This document shows, piece by piece, positions 19,173-27,885 of a DNA stretch of 64,000 bases. Positions within the stretch are counted from its first letter, which is position 1, and each line of letters begins with the position of its first letter. Source of the DNA: Pseudomonas sp. H9 (GTDB lineage: Bacteria; Pseudomonadota; Gammaproteobacteria; Pseudomonadales; Pseudomonadaceae); contig NZ_SMOK01000039.1 of the NCBI RefSeq assembly GCF_004353925.1, forward strand, positions 186,001 to 250,000, in the 5' to 3' direction. The notes under the pieces are model-generated. The model saw nothing but the letters and a program-made list of their open reading frames with translations, ran no database searches and was not told where the DNA came from. The position numbers were made by a program, and so were the translations under genes.

Positions 19173-19259
19173 GAGCGGGCTTGCCCCGCGATGCGATGTT
19201 GGTTGATAAATAGCTATCGCGGGGCAAGCCCGCTCCCACAGCAAGCCCGCTCCCACAGC
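19169..19259. repeat. REP pair plus an extra truncated REP half
   Basis: An inverted REP pair (19169-19241) is followed by a partial third copy, GCAAGCCCGCTCCCACAG (about 19241-19258). This looks like a partial duplication or nested event. The left edge overlaps the mltF stop codon. Confidence 0.9.
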
Positions 19260-19262
19260 TTC

Positions 19263-19745
19263 TTAGGCCTTGGCGCGGCGCGCCTTGAAGAACTCGGACA
19301 AGATCGTCCCGCACTCTTCTGCCAGTACCCCGCCCTCGAACAACACCCGGTGGTTGAGAAAGCCCTGGGTAAAAAACTGGCCCTGACTCTGTACCACTCC
19401 AGCCTTGGGCTCCAGCGCGCCGTACACCACCCGGGCAATGCGCGAATGAACGATCAGCCCAGCGCACATGCTGCAGGGCTCCAGCGTCACATACAGGGTG
19501 CTGCCGGGCAGGCGATAGTTGCTCGCCGCCTGGGCTGCAGCGCGGATAGCGACCATTTCGGCATGGGCGCTGGGATCACTGCCGCTGATCGGGCAGTTGA
19601 AGCCCCGGCCAATGACCTGCCCATGCTGCACCAGCACTGCGCCCACCGGCACTTCACCCATGGCCGCGCCCTGCGCCGCCAGCTCCAGCGCCTCACGCAT
19701 GAAAGCCTGATCGCGGCTGCGATCAATGATCTGTGGTTGACGCAT
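19263..19745 (-). CDS. tadA: tRNA-specific adenosine deaminase (A34 to I34)
   Basis: A 160-aa zinc deaminase of the cytidine-deaminase fold. The zinc and proton-shuttle motifs are SAHAEMVAIR (His, Glu) and TLEPCSMCAG (two Cys). It deaminates the wobble adenosine of tRNA-Arg(ACG) to inosine. ATG 19745 gives MRQPQIIDRSRDQAFMREAL, the usual N-terminus; a longer open frame runs back into the upstream gene. The ATG overlaps the TGA of the multicopper oxidase gene (ATGA), so the two are translationally coupled although unrelated in function. A REP pair lies 3' of it. Confidence 0.96.
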   Translation of the reverse strand: MRQPQIIDRSRDQAFMREALELAAQGAAMGEVPVGAVLVQHGQVIGRGFNCPISGSDPSAHAEMVAIRAAAQAASNYRLPGSTLYVTLEPCSMCAGLIVHSRIARVVYGALEPKAGVVQSQGQFFTQGFLNHRVLFEGGVLAEECGTILSEFFKARRAKA

Positions 19746-21124
19746 CAGACCACCTCGATCGCGGCCATCAGGCCGGTTTCCATATGATCGATCACGTGGC
19801 AATGGAACATCCAGGTACCGGGGTTATCGGCCACCAGCGCTACCTGGGCACTCTCGTTCTTGCCCAGCAAGTAGGTGTCGGTGAAGTACTGCTCGGGGAA
19901 CTTGTGCCGATTCGAGGTCAGCACCTTGAAGCTCATGCCGTGTAAATGGATCGGATGCTGGTACTGGGTCATGTTCTTGAGCTCGAAAATATAGCTCTTG
20001 CCCTTTTTCAGCGTAGCAATTGGCCGTTCGGCACAGGTTTTGTCAGTGATGTCCCAGGCCTCACCGTTGATCTGCCACAAGCTCGGTGGCTTGCCGTTGT
20101 CGGTGTTGACCGACACCGAGCCTACCCACTCGAAGTTAAAGTTAAGCTTCTCGGCATTGGCCAGGTCCGGCTCGGCAATCGGGTTGGCTGGCAACTTTGG
20201 CGGCCAATCGCCTGGCGCTTCAGTACTGGCCACTGAGCGCAGCGTCCCCAAACGCACCGAACCATCACGTAATGACAATTCTTCACCGGCCGGCGGCATC
20301 TTGATTGCCAGGCAGATACGCATGCCTGGGCCGAGCCAGTAGTCCTTGCCCAACGGCCGTGGGGTGATCGGGTTGCCATCCAGGGCATAGATCCTGGCTT
20401 CGAAATTGCCCTTGAGGTTGATCCGATAAGTCAGGGTATTGTCGAGGTTGAGCAGACGCACCCGCACAACCTGCCCTTCAGGCATCTCGACCACCGCATT
20501 GGCCTGGCCATTGATTGTGATCAAACGTCCTGCGGTGCCACCTCGGGCGGCTTCACGGGGGATGCTGAACGGCAGGTATGCACCCTGCTCGTCCACATGC
20601 CAGTTCTTCAGACTCAAGGTACGCTCATGCTTGAAGCCTGTTGGCTCACGCTCCTCGACGATCAGCGGGCCGACCAGGCCTTTGCCCAGCTCTTCGGAGC
20701 TGTTCACATGCGGGTGATACCAATAGCTGCCAGCATCGGGCACGCGGAACCTGTAATCGAAATACTCGCCTGGCAATACCGGCAGTTGCGAAACGTACGG
20801 CACGCCATCCATTTCCAGAGGCAAACGGATGCCGTGCCAGTGAATAGTGGTGGGCACCGGCAGGCGGTTGATAAAGCGCACCCGCAGCCACTCACCCTGG
20901 CGAACGCGCAGTTCAGTACCCGGTGCAGATGGGCCGAACGCCCAAGCCTCGGTTTTGTGACCAGACACCAGCTCGACATCCAGCGGCGCGGCAATCAGTT
21001 CGTAATCATGCCCGGCATTCGGGTCAGTGCGCCCCAGCCAGTAACGCGATGCACCGCCGGCACCCAGGCCGATTGCCACCAGGCCAGTCAGGCCACCGAG
21101 AATTTGTCGCCGGGTAAACGCCAT
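19745..21124 (-). CDS. Multicopper oxidase, Tat-exported
   Basis: A 459-aa protein with an N-terminal twin-arginine signal (FTRRQILGGLTGLVAIGLGA). The four copper-binding motifs are in order: HWHGIRLP, WYHPHVNSSEELG, HPIHLHGMSF and MFHCHVIDHMETGLM. The last His-Cys-His segment supplies the T1 site. Family knowledge: CopA/CueO/laccase-like enzymes oxidise Cu(I), metals or phenols in the periplasm. It lacks the long Met-rich segment of CueO/CopA, so a role in copper resistance is not shown. ATG 21124 places the Tat motif at residues 4-10. It overlaps tadA by ATGA. Confidence 0.93.
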   Translation of the reverse strand: MAFTRRQILGGLTGLVAIGLGAGGASRYWLGRTDPNAGHDYELIAAPLDVELVSGHKTEAWAFGPSAPGTELRVRQGEWLRVRFINRLPVPTTIHWHGIRLPLEMDGVPYVSQLPVLPGEYFDYRFRVPDAGSYWYHPHVNSSEELGKGLVGPLIVEEREPTGFKHERTLSLKNWHVDEQGAYLPFSIPREAARGGTAGRLITINGQANAVVEMPEGQVVRVRLLNLDNTLTYRINLKGNFEARIYALDGNPITPRPLGKDYWLGPGMRICLAIKMPPAGEELSLRDGSVRLGTLRSVASTEAPGDWPPKLPANPIAEPDLANAEKLNFNFEWVGSVSVNTDNGKPPSLWQINGEAWDITDKTCAERPIATLKKGKSYIFELKNMTQYQHPIHLHGMSFKVLTSNRHKFPEQYFTDTYLLGKNESAQVALVADNPGTWMFHCHVIDHMETGLMAAIEVV

Positions 21125-21244
21125 GCCGCAGGTACCTCGTATTGCCAGGAACAACATGCCAGCCCTGTCAGGGCTGGCGATGAAGGGCGAATACGATACA
21201 CCTGCAAATGCGAAAGATTAAGTGAAGAGTTGCCGCAGGCTGCC

Positions 21245-23842
21245 CTAGAGCTTGGGGCGAATGACTCCTGGCGGTGCGGTGACCGGGTCAAGGTACTGCA
21301 CGGGTAAAAGCTTGGTTTGCAGCGCCAGCCTCAGATCACCCTGCACAATGCCATCGGGCTTGCCCATGCTCGGCAGAAAATATTCACCAGGATCGAGCGT
21401 TATTCCCGTCGCCTGCCCGGGGCCGGCATCGACGATGCGTAAACCCGGCACCCCTTGCAGCTCGGCAACGCCAGGCACTTTTTTGTAAAAATTACTGTGC
21501 GTATTACCGACCAGCGCGACCCATCGTTCAGTGGGCCTGGCGGCCTGCCTGATGGAGATCGTTTGATGAGCGTAATAATTCATCATTTTTTGCCGCAACG
21601 GATTGCCCCAGTGCACCGCATCCAGACCATCCAGCCGATAGCTCGCCACGCAATCGATCGCTTGTACACTGATCCGGTTGGCACGGGCCTTCCTGACCAG
21701 TTCCAGAAAGTTGTAGCGAGCGCCCGGGTCAGTGAAATGACCGGCATCAAGCTCCCGCAAGTAACTTTCCAGATTGCGCGTCATCTGCCCGGTATGGGCA
21801 AAGGCATCCAGATCGACCTGATGCATATCACTCATCAGATGCTCAAGGTAGAGCGTGCGCACACCTTTGTCGTACATCGCCTTGAAGTTATCCATCAGCC
21901 AACGCTTGCTGGCGATAGAGCCATGCGACTCTCCAATCACCAGGCCTTCGTGTTGCTCCAGCAACTCCAAGAACGCACGTTGCGGGGCAACCGATGCCAC
22001 GGGTTCTGCCAGTGGAACGTAAGGCAACTCGGGCCAGCCGGCAAAGAAACCGCTGGCATCTTCACTCAGTTGCTGACGGACTCGCTGCAAGCTGTCACAT
22101 ACGTCATTCAAGGGCGATTCCGGGTCGAAAAAATCACCGGAGAGCATCCGCCGGTTACTTACATTGATCAGCTCAAGCATGGCCGGGCGCGCACCGGTCG
22201 GTACCTCATAGCTACCTGCCGGGACCTCGAACGCCGAATAATCAACCATTTCAACCGGCTGCTCCGGCGTCATCCCACTCATGCACTGACCGCCAGCGCG
22301 TAAGCAGGGGGACTCGAATACTTCCCACTGCCCCGCTTCATTCATACGCACAGGAATACCACCCGCAAAGGAAAACGGGTTTTCCTCAGGCACGATCAAC
22401 CAGGTACCCAACGTCGAGTCGTAACGTACGCGGTACGACAACCCGGAAATTTCGATGTACTGCCCACCATTGGCAAGCGTACTGATGCCCCGCGAGGGGC
22501 CTGCCGTGGCCGCTGGAACATTGACCAGCGCATTGCTTTCACGCTCGTCCAGGACTTGCGCCGAACCTTTACCCAACGGGATCAGAAACGGAAGATTAAG
22601 CAGAACATCAACACCGGCCAGAATTGATCCCACCACCCCCGCATGGCGCTCTTCGAGGGTATCGCCATCAACCGCTTGCTCGGCATTCAGCGCCACTCGG
22701 GCCACCCCAATCGCCACCACCAGCAACGCCAACGGCCAGCCAGCCGGCACCATATAGCCAAGCAGGCGCCCCACCGTGTTCAGGTAGCCGATCCACAGCT
22801 GAATCCGCAGCTCGGAATTGGTCCGCAAGACAGCGTCGGCTTCGTTGATCATGCGCTGTCTGGCGCTGTCGCGGACCCAGGCAAACACTTCGCCACTGAT
22901 GGGGTCCCTTCGCACTTGGGCTACAAAGTGCTCAACGCTTCCCTTCGCCAAACCTTGTAGTTGGCTGCGCAATGCCTGTAACGCTTGAGGTTCTGCGGTA
23001 AAGTGCGCCAGCAACTGCTCAGTGCTTTTTGGCACCTGAAGCCAGCCGAACAGGTATTCAGCTACCTCAGCCTCGCTGTCGAACCCCTGAAAAGATGGCA
23101 CCGCGCCGGGCAAGTAAAGAACATAATGGCCGTCCTGCGCCTTCAACCAGATGACGTCCGTCGACACCTGACCGCACAGGCTCAAGGTAGCAATTTGAAT
23201 CCCAGCTTGCGGCGAATGCACCTGTTCGAAATGCTGCAGTTGCGGGGCAATACCACTGTCGAAGCCGACAGCGTCGAACACCAGTTGCAACTGCAATGCG
23301 TCCAATTGACCGCTCAGCCCTGCCTGCAAGGCTTCAGACAGGTAGTTGAGCTTGGCCAAGGTACGAACGTCTTCACCATGATCGGCCCAGAAAGCAGCTG
23401 ATCGACGCTGAAAGTCGGCACCAAAATCCAGCACCCAAAATGCCTTGAGAACACGCTCCGGCTCAAGCCGCACCTCATTGGTTTCGTTATAGACACCAGC
23501 GTCAGGCCCTACGGAGTAAAAACCACCGTACATAGGCAGCACGTCAGCACTGTCCTGATCGCCGACACGAAACCGCCGTATAACCAGCTCGGTCAAGGTC
23601 AGGGATTGCTCGGGGGTACCGAAGTGCTGCCAGCCAGTGAACGTCCTGTTAGTGCTCATTCCCTGAGAAAAGCGATGCCAGTAAATATGATCCGGATTTC
23701 CGTTGGGCACACCTTCAGCTTTGAGCAAGTTCAGTGCAGCTTTACGGGCATCAGCATGCAGGTCAGGGAAGGCGAGTACAACTCGCCGGGCAATCGCCGA
23801 GAGTTGGTTGCGCAGGGTCAAGGACAAAGATGAGTCGCTCAT
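21245..23842 (-). CDS. Large dermonecrotic-toxin-like protein with a C-terminal ChaN/TIKI-like domain
   Basis: An 865-aa protein. The N-terminal half resembles the Pseudomonas dermonecrotic-toxin domain (IYWHRFSQGMSTNRTFTGW, FGTPEQSLTLTELVIRRF). Around residues 362-425 two hydrophobic stretches (MVPAGWPLALLVVAIGVARV and LAGVDVLLNLPFLIPLG) form a possible membrane-insertion hairpin. From about residue 625 there is a ChaN/EreA/TIKI-like domain: GLVIGESHGSIASKRWL, TLYLEHLMSDMH, and near 775 LVGNTHSNFYKK. That fold is known in the C2 region of Pasteurella multocida toxin. ATG 23842 has GGAGG 8 bases upstream. There is no signal peptide and no immunity gene next to it. Host or bacterial target, secretion route and activity are unknown; the family call rests on motif resemblance. 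Confidence 0.72.
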   Translation of the reverse strand: MSDSSLSLTLRNQLSAIARRVVLAFPDLHADARKAALNLLKAEGVPNGNPDHIYWHRFSQGMSTNRTFTGWQHFGTPEQSLTLTELVIRRFRVGDQDSADVLPMYGGFYSVGPDAGVYNETNEVRLEPERVLKAFWVLDFGADFQRRSAAFWADHGEDVRTLAKLNYLSEALQAGLSGQLDALQLQLVFDAVGFDSGIAPQLQHFEQVHSPQAGIQIATLSLCGQVSTDVIWLKAQDGHYVLYLPGAVPSFQGFDSEAEVAEYLFGWLQVPKSTEQLLAHFTAEPQALQALRSQLQGLAKGSVEHFVAQVRRDPISGEVFAWVRDSARQRMINEADAVLRTNSELRIQLWIGYLNTVGRLLGYMVPAGWPLALLVVAIGVARVALNAEQAVDGDTLEERHAGVVGSILAGVDVLLNLPFLIPLGKGSAQVLDERESNALVNVPAATAGPSRGISTLANGGQYIEISGLSYRVRYDSTLGTWLIVPEENPFSFAGGIPVRMNEAGQWEVFESPCLRAGGQCMSGMTPEQPVEMVDYSAFEVPAGSYEVPTGARPAMLELINVSNRRMLSGDFFDPESPLNDVCDSLQRVRQQLSEDASGFFAGWPELPYVPLAEPVASVAPQRAFLELLEQHEGLVIGESHGSIASKRWLMDNFKAMYDKGVRTLYLEHLMSDMHQVDLDAFAHTGQMTRNLESYLRELDAGHFTDPGARYNFLELVRKARANRISVQAIDCVASYRLDGLDAVHWGNPLRQKMMNYYAHQTISIRQAARPTERWVALVGNTHSNFYKKVPGVAELQGVPGLRIVDAGPGQATGITLDPGEYFLPSMGKPDGIVQGDLRLALQTKLLPVQYLDPVTAPPGVIRPKL

Positions 23843-23920
23843 CACAATAGCCTCCGTTGTCAAAGAGGCTCACTGTGCAAGTTGCCCTGACACAACGGTG
23901 CTAGATAGTTACCACAGCGT

Positions 23921-23994
23921 CTGTGGGAGCGGGCTTGCCCCGCGATGCGATAGGGCGGACGGTACGCAATCGCGGGGCAAGCCCGCTCCTACAG
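23921..23994. repeat. REP pair (inverted)
   Basis: Two REP units (GTGGGAGCGGGCTTGCCCCG and its inverted partner ending CCCGCTCCTACAG) between the start of the toxin-like gene and the guaA terminator. Confidence 0.93.
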
Positions 23995-23996
23995 AC

Positions 23997-24032
23997 AAAA
24001 AAAACGCCATGTCCCTTTCGGAACATGGCGCT
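23997..24032 (-). terminator. Rho-independent terminator of guaBA
   Basis: Read on the minus strand: an 8-bp stem (CGCCATGT paired with ACATGGCG, arms 24005-24012 and 24023-24030), then a run of eight T (24004 down to 23997). It starts 22 bases after the guaA stop. Confidence 0.88.
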
Positions 24033-24051
24033 CATTAACGCACTAGCGGGA

Positions 24052-25629
24052 TCATTCCCACTCGATGGTCGCAGGCGGCTTGCTCGACACGTCGTAAGTA
24101 ACGCGAGAGATGCCTTCGATCTCGTTGATGATCCGGCCGCTGACGGTTTCCAGCAGCTCGTAAGGCAGGTGCGCCCAGCGCGCAGTCATGAAGTCCACGG
24201 TCTCTACGGCACGCAGGGCAACGACCCAGGCGTAACGGCGGCCGTCACCGACGACGCCAACCGATTTGACCGGCTGGAAGACCACAAAGGCCTGGCTGGT
24301 CTTGTGGTACCAATCAGCCTTGCGCAGTTCTTCGATGAAGATATGGTCAGCGCGACGCAGCAGGTCGGCGTATTCCTTCTTCACTTCACCGAGGATACGC
24401 ACACCCAGGCCCGGGCCCGGGAACGGGTGGCGGTAGACCATGTCGTACGGCAGGCCCAGCTCCAGGCCGATCTTGCGCACTTCGTCTTTGAACAGTTCAC
24501 GCAGTGGCTCGACCAGCTTGAGGTTCATTTCCTCAGGCAGGCCACCCACGTTGTGGTGCGACTTGATCACGTGAGCCTTGCCACTTTTGGCTCCAGCCGA
24601 CTCGATCACGTCAGGGTAGATGGTGCCTTGGGCGAGGAACTGGATGTTGTCCAGCTTGCTGGCTTCAGCATCGAAGATGTCGATGAAGGTGCGACCGATG
24701 ATCTTGCGCTTCTTCTCTGGGTCCGCTTCGCCGGCCAGGTTGTCGAGGAACTGCTTTTCAGCATCGGCGCGGATCACTTTGACGCCCATGTTCTCTTTGA
24801 ACATGGCCATCACCTGGTCGCCTTCGTGCAGGCGCAGCAGGCCGTTGTCGACGAATACGCAGGTCAGCTGGTCGCCGATGGCGCGGTGCAGCAGCGCGGC
24901 AACTACCGAGGAGTCGACGCCGCCGGACAGACCCAGCAGGACGTTGGCCGAACCCACTTGCTCACGTACCTGGGCAATGGCGTCTTCAACGATGTTCGAC
25001 GGGGTCCACAGGGCTTCACAGCCGCAGATGTCCTGAACGAAACGCGAAAGAATGCGACCGCCTTGCTTGGTGTGGGTCACTTCCGGGTGGAACTGCACGC
25101 CGTAGTAGCCCAGGGCATCGTCGTACATGCCGGCGATCGGGCAGCTCGGGGTGCTGGCCAGAACGCTGAAGTTGCCCGGCATCTGGGTAACCTTGTCGCC
25201 GTGGCTCATCCACACGTCCAGGCCCAGTACGCCGTCATCGTCGACGTGGTCTTCGATGCCGTCGAGCAGGCGGCTCTTGCCGACCACGTCAACGCGGGCA
25301 TAACCGAATTCGCGCAGCTCGGAACCTTCAACCTTGCCGCCCATTTGCTCGGCCATGGTCTGCATGCCGTAGCAAATGCCCAGTACTGGGACCTTCAGGT
25401 CGAACACAGCTTGCGGGGCGCGCGGGCTGTTGGCTTCGTGCACGGACTCAGGACCGCCGGCAAGGATGATGCCGCGCGGGTTGAATTCGCGAATCGCTTC
25501 ATCATCCATGTCGAACGGGTGCAGTTCGCAGTACACGCCGATTTCGCGCACGCGGCGGGCGATCAGCTGGGTGTACTGGGAACCGAAGTCGAGAATCAGG
25601 ATGCGGTGAGCGTGAATGTCGAGGGCCAT
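24052..25629 (-). CDS. guaA: GMP synthase (glutamine-hydrolysing)
   Basis: A 525-aa cytoplasmic enzyme that aminates XMP to GMP. The N-terminal class I glutamine amidotransferase carries VLGICYGMQTMAEQMGG (Cys nucleophile) and GVQFHPEVTHT (His/Glu). The ATP pyrophosphatase domain has the P-loop GLSGGVDSSVVAALL. The C-terminal dimerisation domain ends SSKPPATIEWE, the conserved terminus. The length is standard. ATG 25629 lies 126 bases after the guaB stop on the same strand, the usual guaBA operon, with an intrinsic terminator behind it. Confidence 0.98.
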   Translation of the reverse strand: MALDIHAHRILILDFGSQYTQLIARRVREIGVYCELHPFDMDDEAIREFNPRGIILAGGPESVHEANSPRAPQAVFDLKVPVLGICYGMQTMAEQMGGKVEGSELREFGYARVDVVGKSRLLDGIEDHVDDDGVLGLDVWMSHGDKVTQMPGNFSVLASTPSCPIAGMYDDALGYYGVQFHPEVTHTKQGGRILSRFVQDICGCEALWTPSNIVEDAIAQVREQVGSANVLLGLSGGVDSSVVAALLHRAIGDQLTCVFVDNGLLRLHEGDQVMAMFKENMGVKVIRADAEKQFLDNLAGEADPEKKRKIIGRTFIDIFDAEASKLDNIQFLAQGTIYPDVIESAGAKSGKAHVIKSHHNVGGLPEEMNLKLVEPLRELFKDEVRKIGLELGLPYDMVYRHPFPGPGLGVRILGEVKKEYADLLRRADHIFIEELRKADWYHKTSQAFVVFQPVKSVGVVGDGRRYAWVVALRAVETVDFMTARWAHLPYELLETVSGRIINEIEGISRVTYDVSSKPPATIEWE

Positions 25630-25690
25630 GACTCAATCTCTGATGCAGCTGCAAGCCTGGAGCGGCTAGCTGCAAGTTGATCGGGGAAAC

Positions 25691-25718
25691 GCGGTAGCTG
25701 CTGCAACGCAGCTACCGC
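25691..25718. repeat. Perfect 10-bp hairpin in the guaB-guaA spacer
   Basis: GCGGTAGCTG, an 8-base loop, then CAGCTACCGC. It is surrounded by AGCTGCAAG/CTTGAAGCTAG-like short repeats (about 25640-25735) of the kind scattered in Pseudomonas genomes. No T-run follows on either strand, so it is not a standard terminator. It may adjust the guaB to guaA ratio in the mRNA; that is inference. Confidence 0.6.
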
Positions 25719-25754
25719 TTGAAGCTAGAAACTTTCAACTACTGGCTGGAGGCG

Positions 25755-27224
25755 TTAGCCGACCCGATAGTTAGGCGCTTCTTTGGTGATTTGTACGTCA
25801 TGCACGTGGGACTCGGCCATGCCGGCACCAGTGATACGCACGAACTCTGGCTTGGTGCGCATTTCTTCGATGTTGGCGCTGCCGGTGTAACCCATCGAGG
25901 AACGCAGGCCACCCATCAGCTGGTGGATGATCGCGGTCAGGGTGCCTTTGTACGGCACACGGCCTTCGATACCTTCCGGAACCAGTTTCTCGGCGCCGGC
26001 CGAGGAGTCCTGGAAGTAGCGGTCCGAAGAGCCTTGAGCCTGGGACATGGCGCCCAGCGAGCCCATGCCACGGTAGGCCTTGTAGGAACGACCCTGGAAC
26101 AGTTCGATCTCGCCCGGCGCTTCTTCGGTACCGGCGAACATCGAACCCATCATCACGGCAGAGGCGCCAGCAACGATGGCCTTGGACAGGTCACCGGAGA
26201 AACGGATGCCACCGTCGGCGATCAGCGGAATACCGGTGCCTTCAAGGGCAGCGGCAACATTGGCGATAGCGCTGATTTGCGGCACGCCGACACCAGCAAC
26301 GATACGGGTGGTGCAGATCGAGCCCGGGCCGATACCGACCTTGACGGCGTCAGCGCCAGCTTCGGCCAGTGCCTTGGCGGCAGCGCCGGTCGCGATGTTG
26401 CCACCGATGACCTGAACCTGAGGGAAGTTCTCTTTCACCCAGCGAACGCGATCGATTACGCCTTTGGAGTGGCCGTGAGCGGTGTCGACCACCACCACGT
26501 CAACGCCGGCCGCAACCAGTGCGGAAACGCGATCGCCGGTGTCTTTGCCGGTGCCGACTGCAGCGCCGACGCGCAGACGACCCTGGTCGTCTTTGCTGGC
26601 CAGTGGGTAAGCCTTGGCCTTCTCGATATCGTTAACGGTCATCATGCCTTTGAGGGCGAATTTCTCGTCGACGATCAGTACGCGCTCGATGCGGTGTTTG
26701 TGCAGCAGTTCACGTGCTTCGTTCTTGTCGGCGCCTTCCTTCACGGTGACCAGACGCTCTTTCGGCGTCATCACTTCGCGGACAGTGGCATCCAGACGGC
26801 TTTCGAAGCGTACGTCACGGGAGGTGACAATGCCGACCAGGTCGCCATTGTGCAGCACCGGAACGCCGGAGATGTTGTTCAGACGGGTCAGTTCGAACAG
26901 ATCGCGTACCGTGGCATCAGCCTCGATGGTGATCGGGTCTTTAACCACACCGGCCTCGAACTTCTTGACCTTGCGCACTTCGGCAGCTTGCTGCTCGATG
27001 GTCATGTTCTTGTGGATGATGCCAATGCCGCCTTCCTGAGCCATGGCGATGGCCAGGCGGGCTTCGGTCACGGTATCCATGGCGGCGGAAACCAACGGAA
27101 TATTCAGCTCGATGCCACGGGTCAAACGGGTCTTGAGACTGACTTCATTGGGCAGCACCTCGGAATAACCAGGTACAAGGAGAATGTCGTCGAAGGTCAG
27201 GGCTTCTTGGCTGATACGCAGCAT
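25755..27224 (-). CDS. guaB: IMP dehydrogenase
   Basis: A 489-aa enzyme that oxidises IMP to XMP with NAD+, the committed step to GMP. The TIM barrel is interrupted by a CBS pair (about residues 95-205, MTPKERLVTVKEGADKNEAR). The catalytic Cys loop is GPGSICTTRIVAGVG, and the flap has YRGMGSLGAMSQ. ATG 27224 gives MLRISQEALTFDD, the conserved N-terminus; upstream ATGs in the same frame are not needed. It is the first gene of guaBA. Confidence 0.98.
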   Translation of the reverse strand: MLRISQEALTFDDILLVPGYSEVLPNEVSLKTRLTRGIELNIPLVSAAMDTVTEARLAIAMAQEGGIGIIHKNMTIEQQAAEVRKVKKFEAGVVKDPITIEADATVRDLFELTRLNNISGVPVLHNGDLVGIVTSRDVRFESRLDATVREVMTPKERLVTVKEGADKNEARELLHKHRIERVLIVDEKFALKGMMTVNDIEKAKAYPLASKDDQGRLRVGAAVGTGKDTGDRVSALVAAGVDVVVVDTAHGHSKGVIDRVRWVKENFPQVQVIGGNIATGAAAKALAEAGADAVKVGIGPGSICTTRIVAGVGVPQISAIANVAAALEGTGIPLIADGGIRFSGDLSKAIVAGASAVMMGSMFAGTEEAPGEIELFQGRSYKAYRGMGSLGAMSQAQGSSDRYFQDSSAGAEKLVPEGIEGRVPYKGTLTAIIHQLMGGLRSSMGYTGSANIEEMRTKPEFVRITGAGMAESHVHDVQITKEAPNYRVG

Positions 27225-27309
27225 CGCGGGGGCTCCCGGGCGGGAAAAATGGAAGCGCGCCATTATACTCATCCAGAGCCTTTCGCTCAATGCAAAGATA
27301 GGCCTTCGG

Positions 27310-27867
27310 TCAGTTACCGGTGCGGCTTACCTGCACGACAGCCACCGGCTGATCCAACCAGTCGGCGAAGTCATCGAGAAAAGTTTGTTTGAACTGCGCC
27401 GCACTCCAGTTATTGAAGATAAAACCCAGGTTGGAAAACGCGCAGGGTTGCAGGAACAGAAAGCCGTTGATGTCGTCTTCATGACCACACAACGGGCAGA
27501 TGAAATTGTCGGTTTGCCCGGGCATCCACTCTTCCAGGCTCTCGAACAGCGCTACCCCCACCTCCTGACGGCACTCGGCGCAGCCCGCCTCTTCAAGGAA
27601 GCCGTCGAGCGGGGTATAGATACAACGTTTGGTGATCACTTCCAGGCCATTGACCGCCTGGCCGTAAGGCAGCAACTCGGGCCGTTCCACCACTTTGCGC
27701 GCGCCTTCGCCAATGGCGTAGGCCATGCGGTTGCCGGTACTGCCGCAGGTGCTCAATTGTTCCTCGATGATTTTCTCGCGCACCAGCCAGCGCAGAATCG
27801 CCCGGGCGCGGGGCTCATGCACAGGAACAGTGGAAATCTTCGGGACAATAATGCTCTGGGTAATCAT
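27310..27867 (-). CDS. Uncharacterised zinc-ribbon protein
   Basis: A 185-aa soluble protein with no family I can name firmly. It has two CxxC pairs, C96-AE-C99 and C124-PL-C127, in the setting of a small zinc ribbon, and acidic C-terminal sequence (QTFLDDFADWLDQP). The N-terminus (MITQSIIVPKISTVPVHEPR) shows no signal peptide. ATG 27867 is preferred over an upstream start. It precedes guaB by 85 bases on the same strand and follows the TauE/SafE gene by only 18 bases, so transcription of all three together is possible. The clustering with guaB seems conserved in Pseudomonas as far as I recall. Confidence 0.7.
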   Translation of the reverse strand: MITQSIIVPKISTVPVHEPRARAILRWLVREKIIEEQLSTCGSTGNRMAYAIGEGARKVVERPELLPYGQAVNGLEVITKRCIYTPLDGFLEEAGCAECRQEVGVALFESLEEWMPGQTDNFICPLCGHEDDINGFLFLQPCAFSNLGFIFNNWSAAQFKQTFLDDFADWLDQPVAVVQVSRTGN

Positions 27868-27885
27868 GACGGCAGCCAAACATGC

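Noticed and set aside
23923..27392. Long plus-strand frames over guaA and guaB
   Set aside because: They mirror two unambiguous genes, start inside a REP element or spacer, and show no domain.
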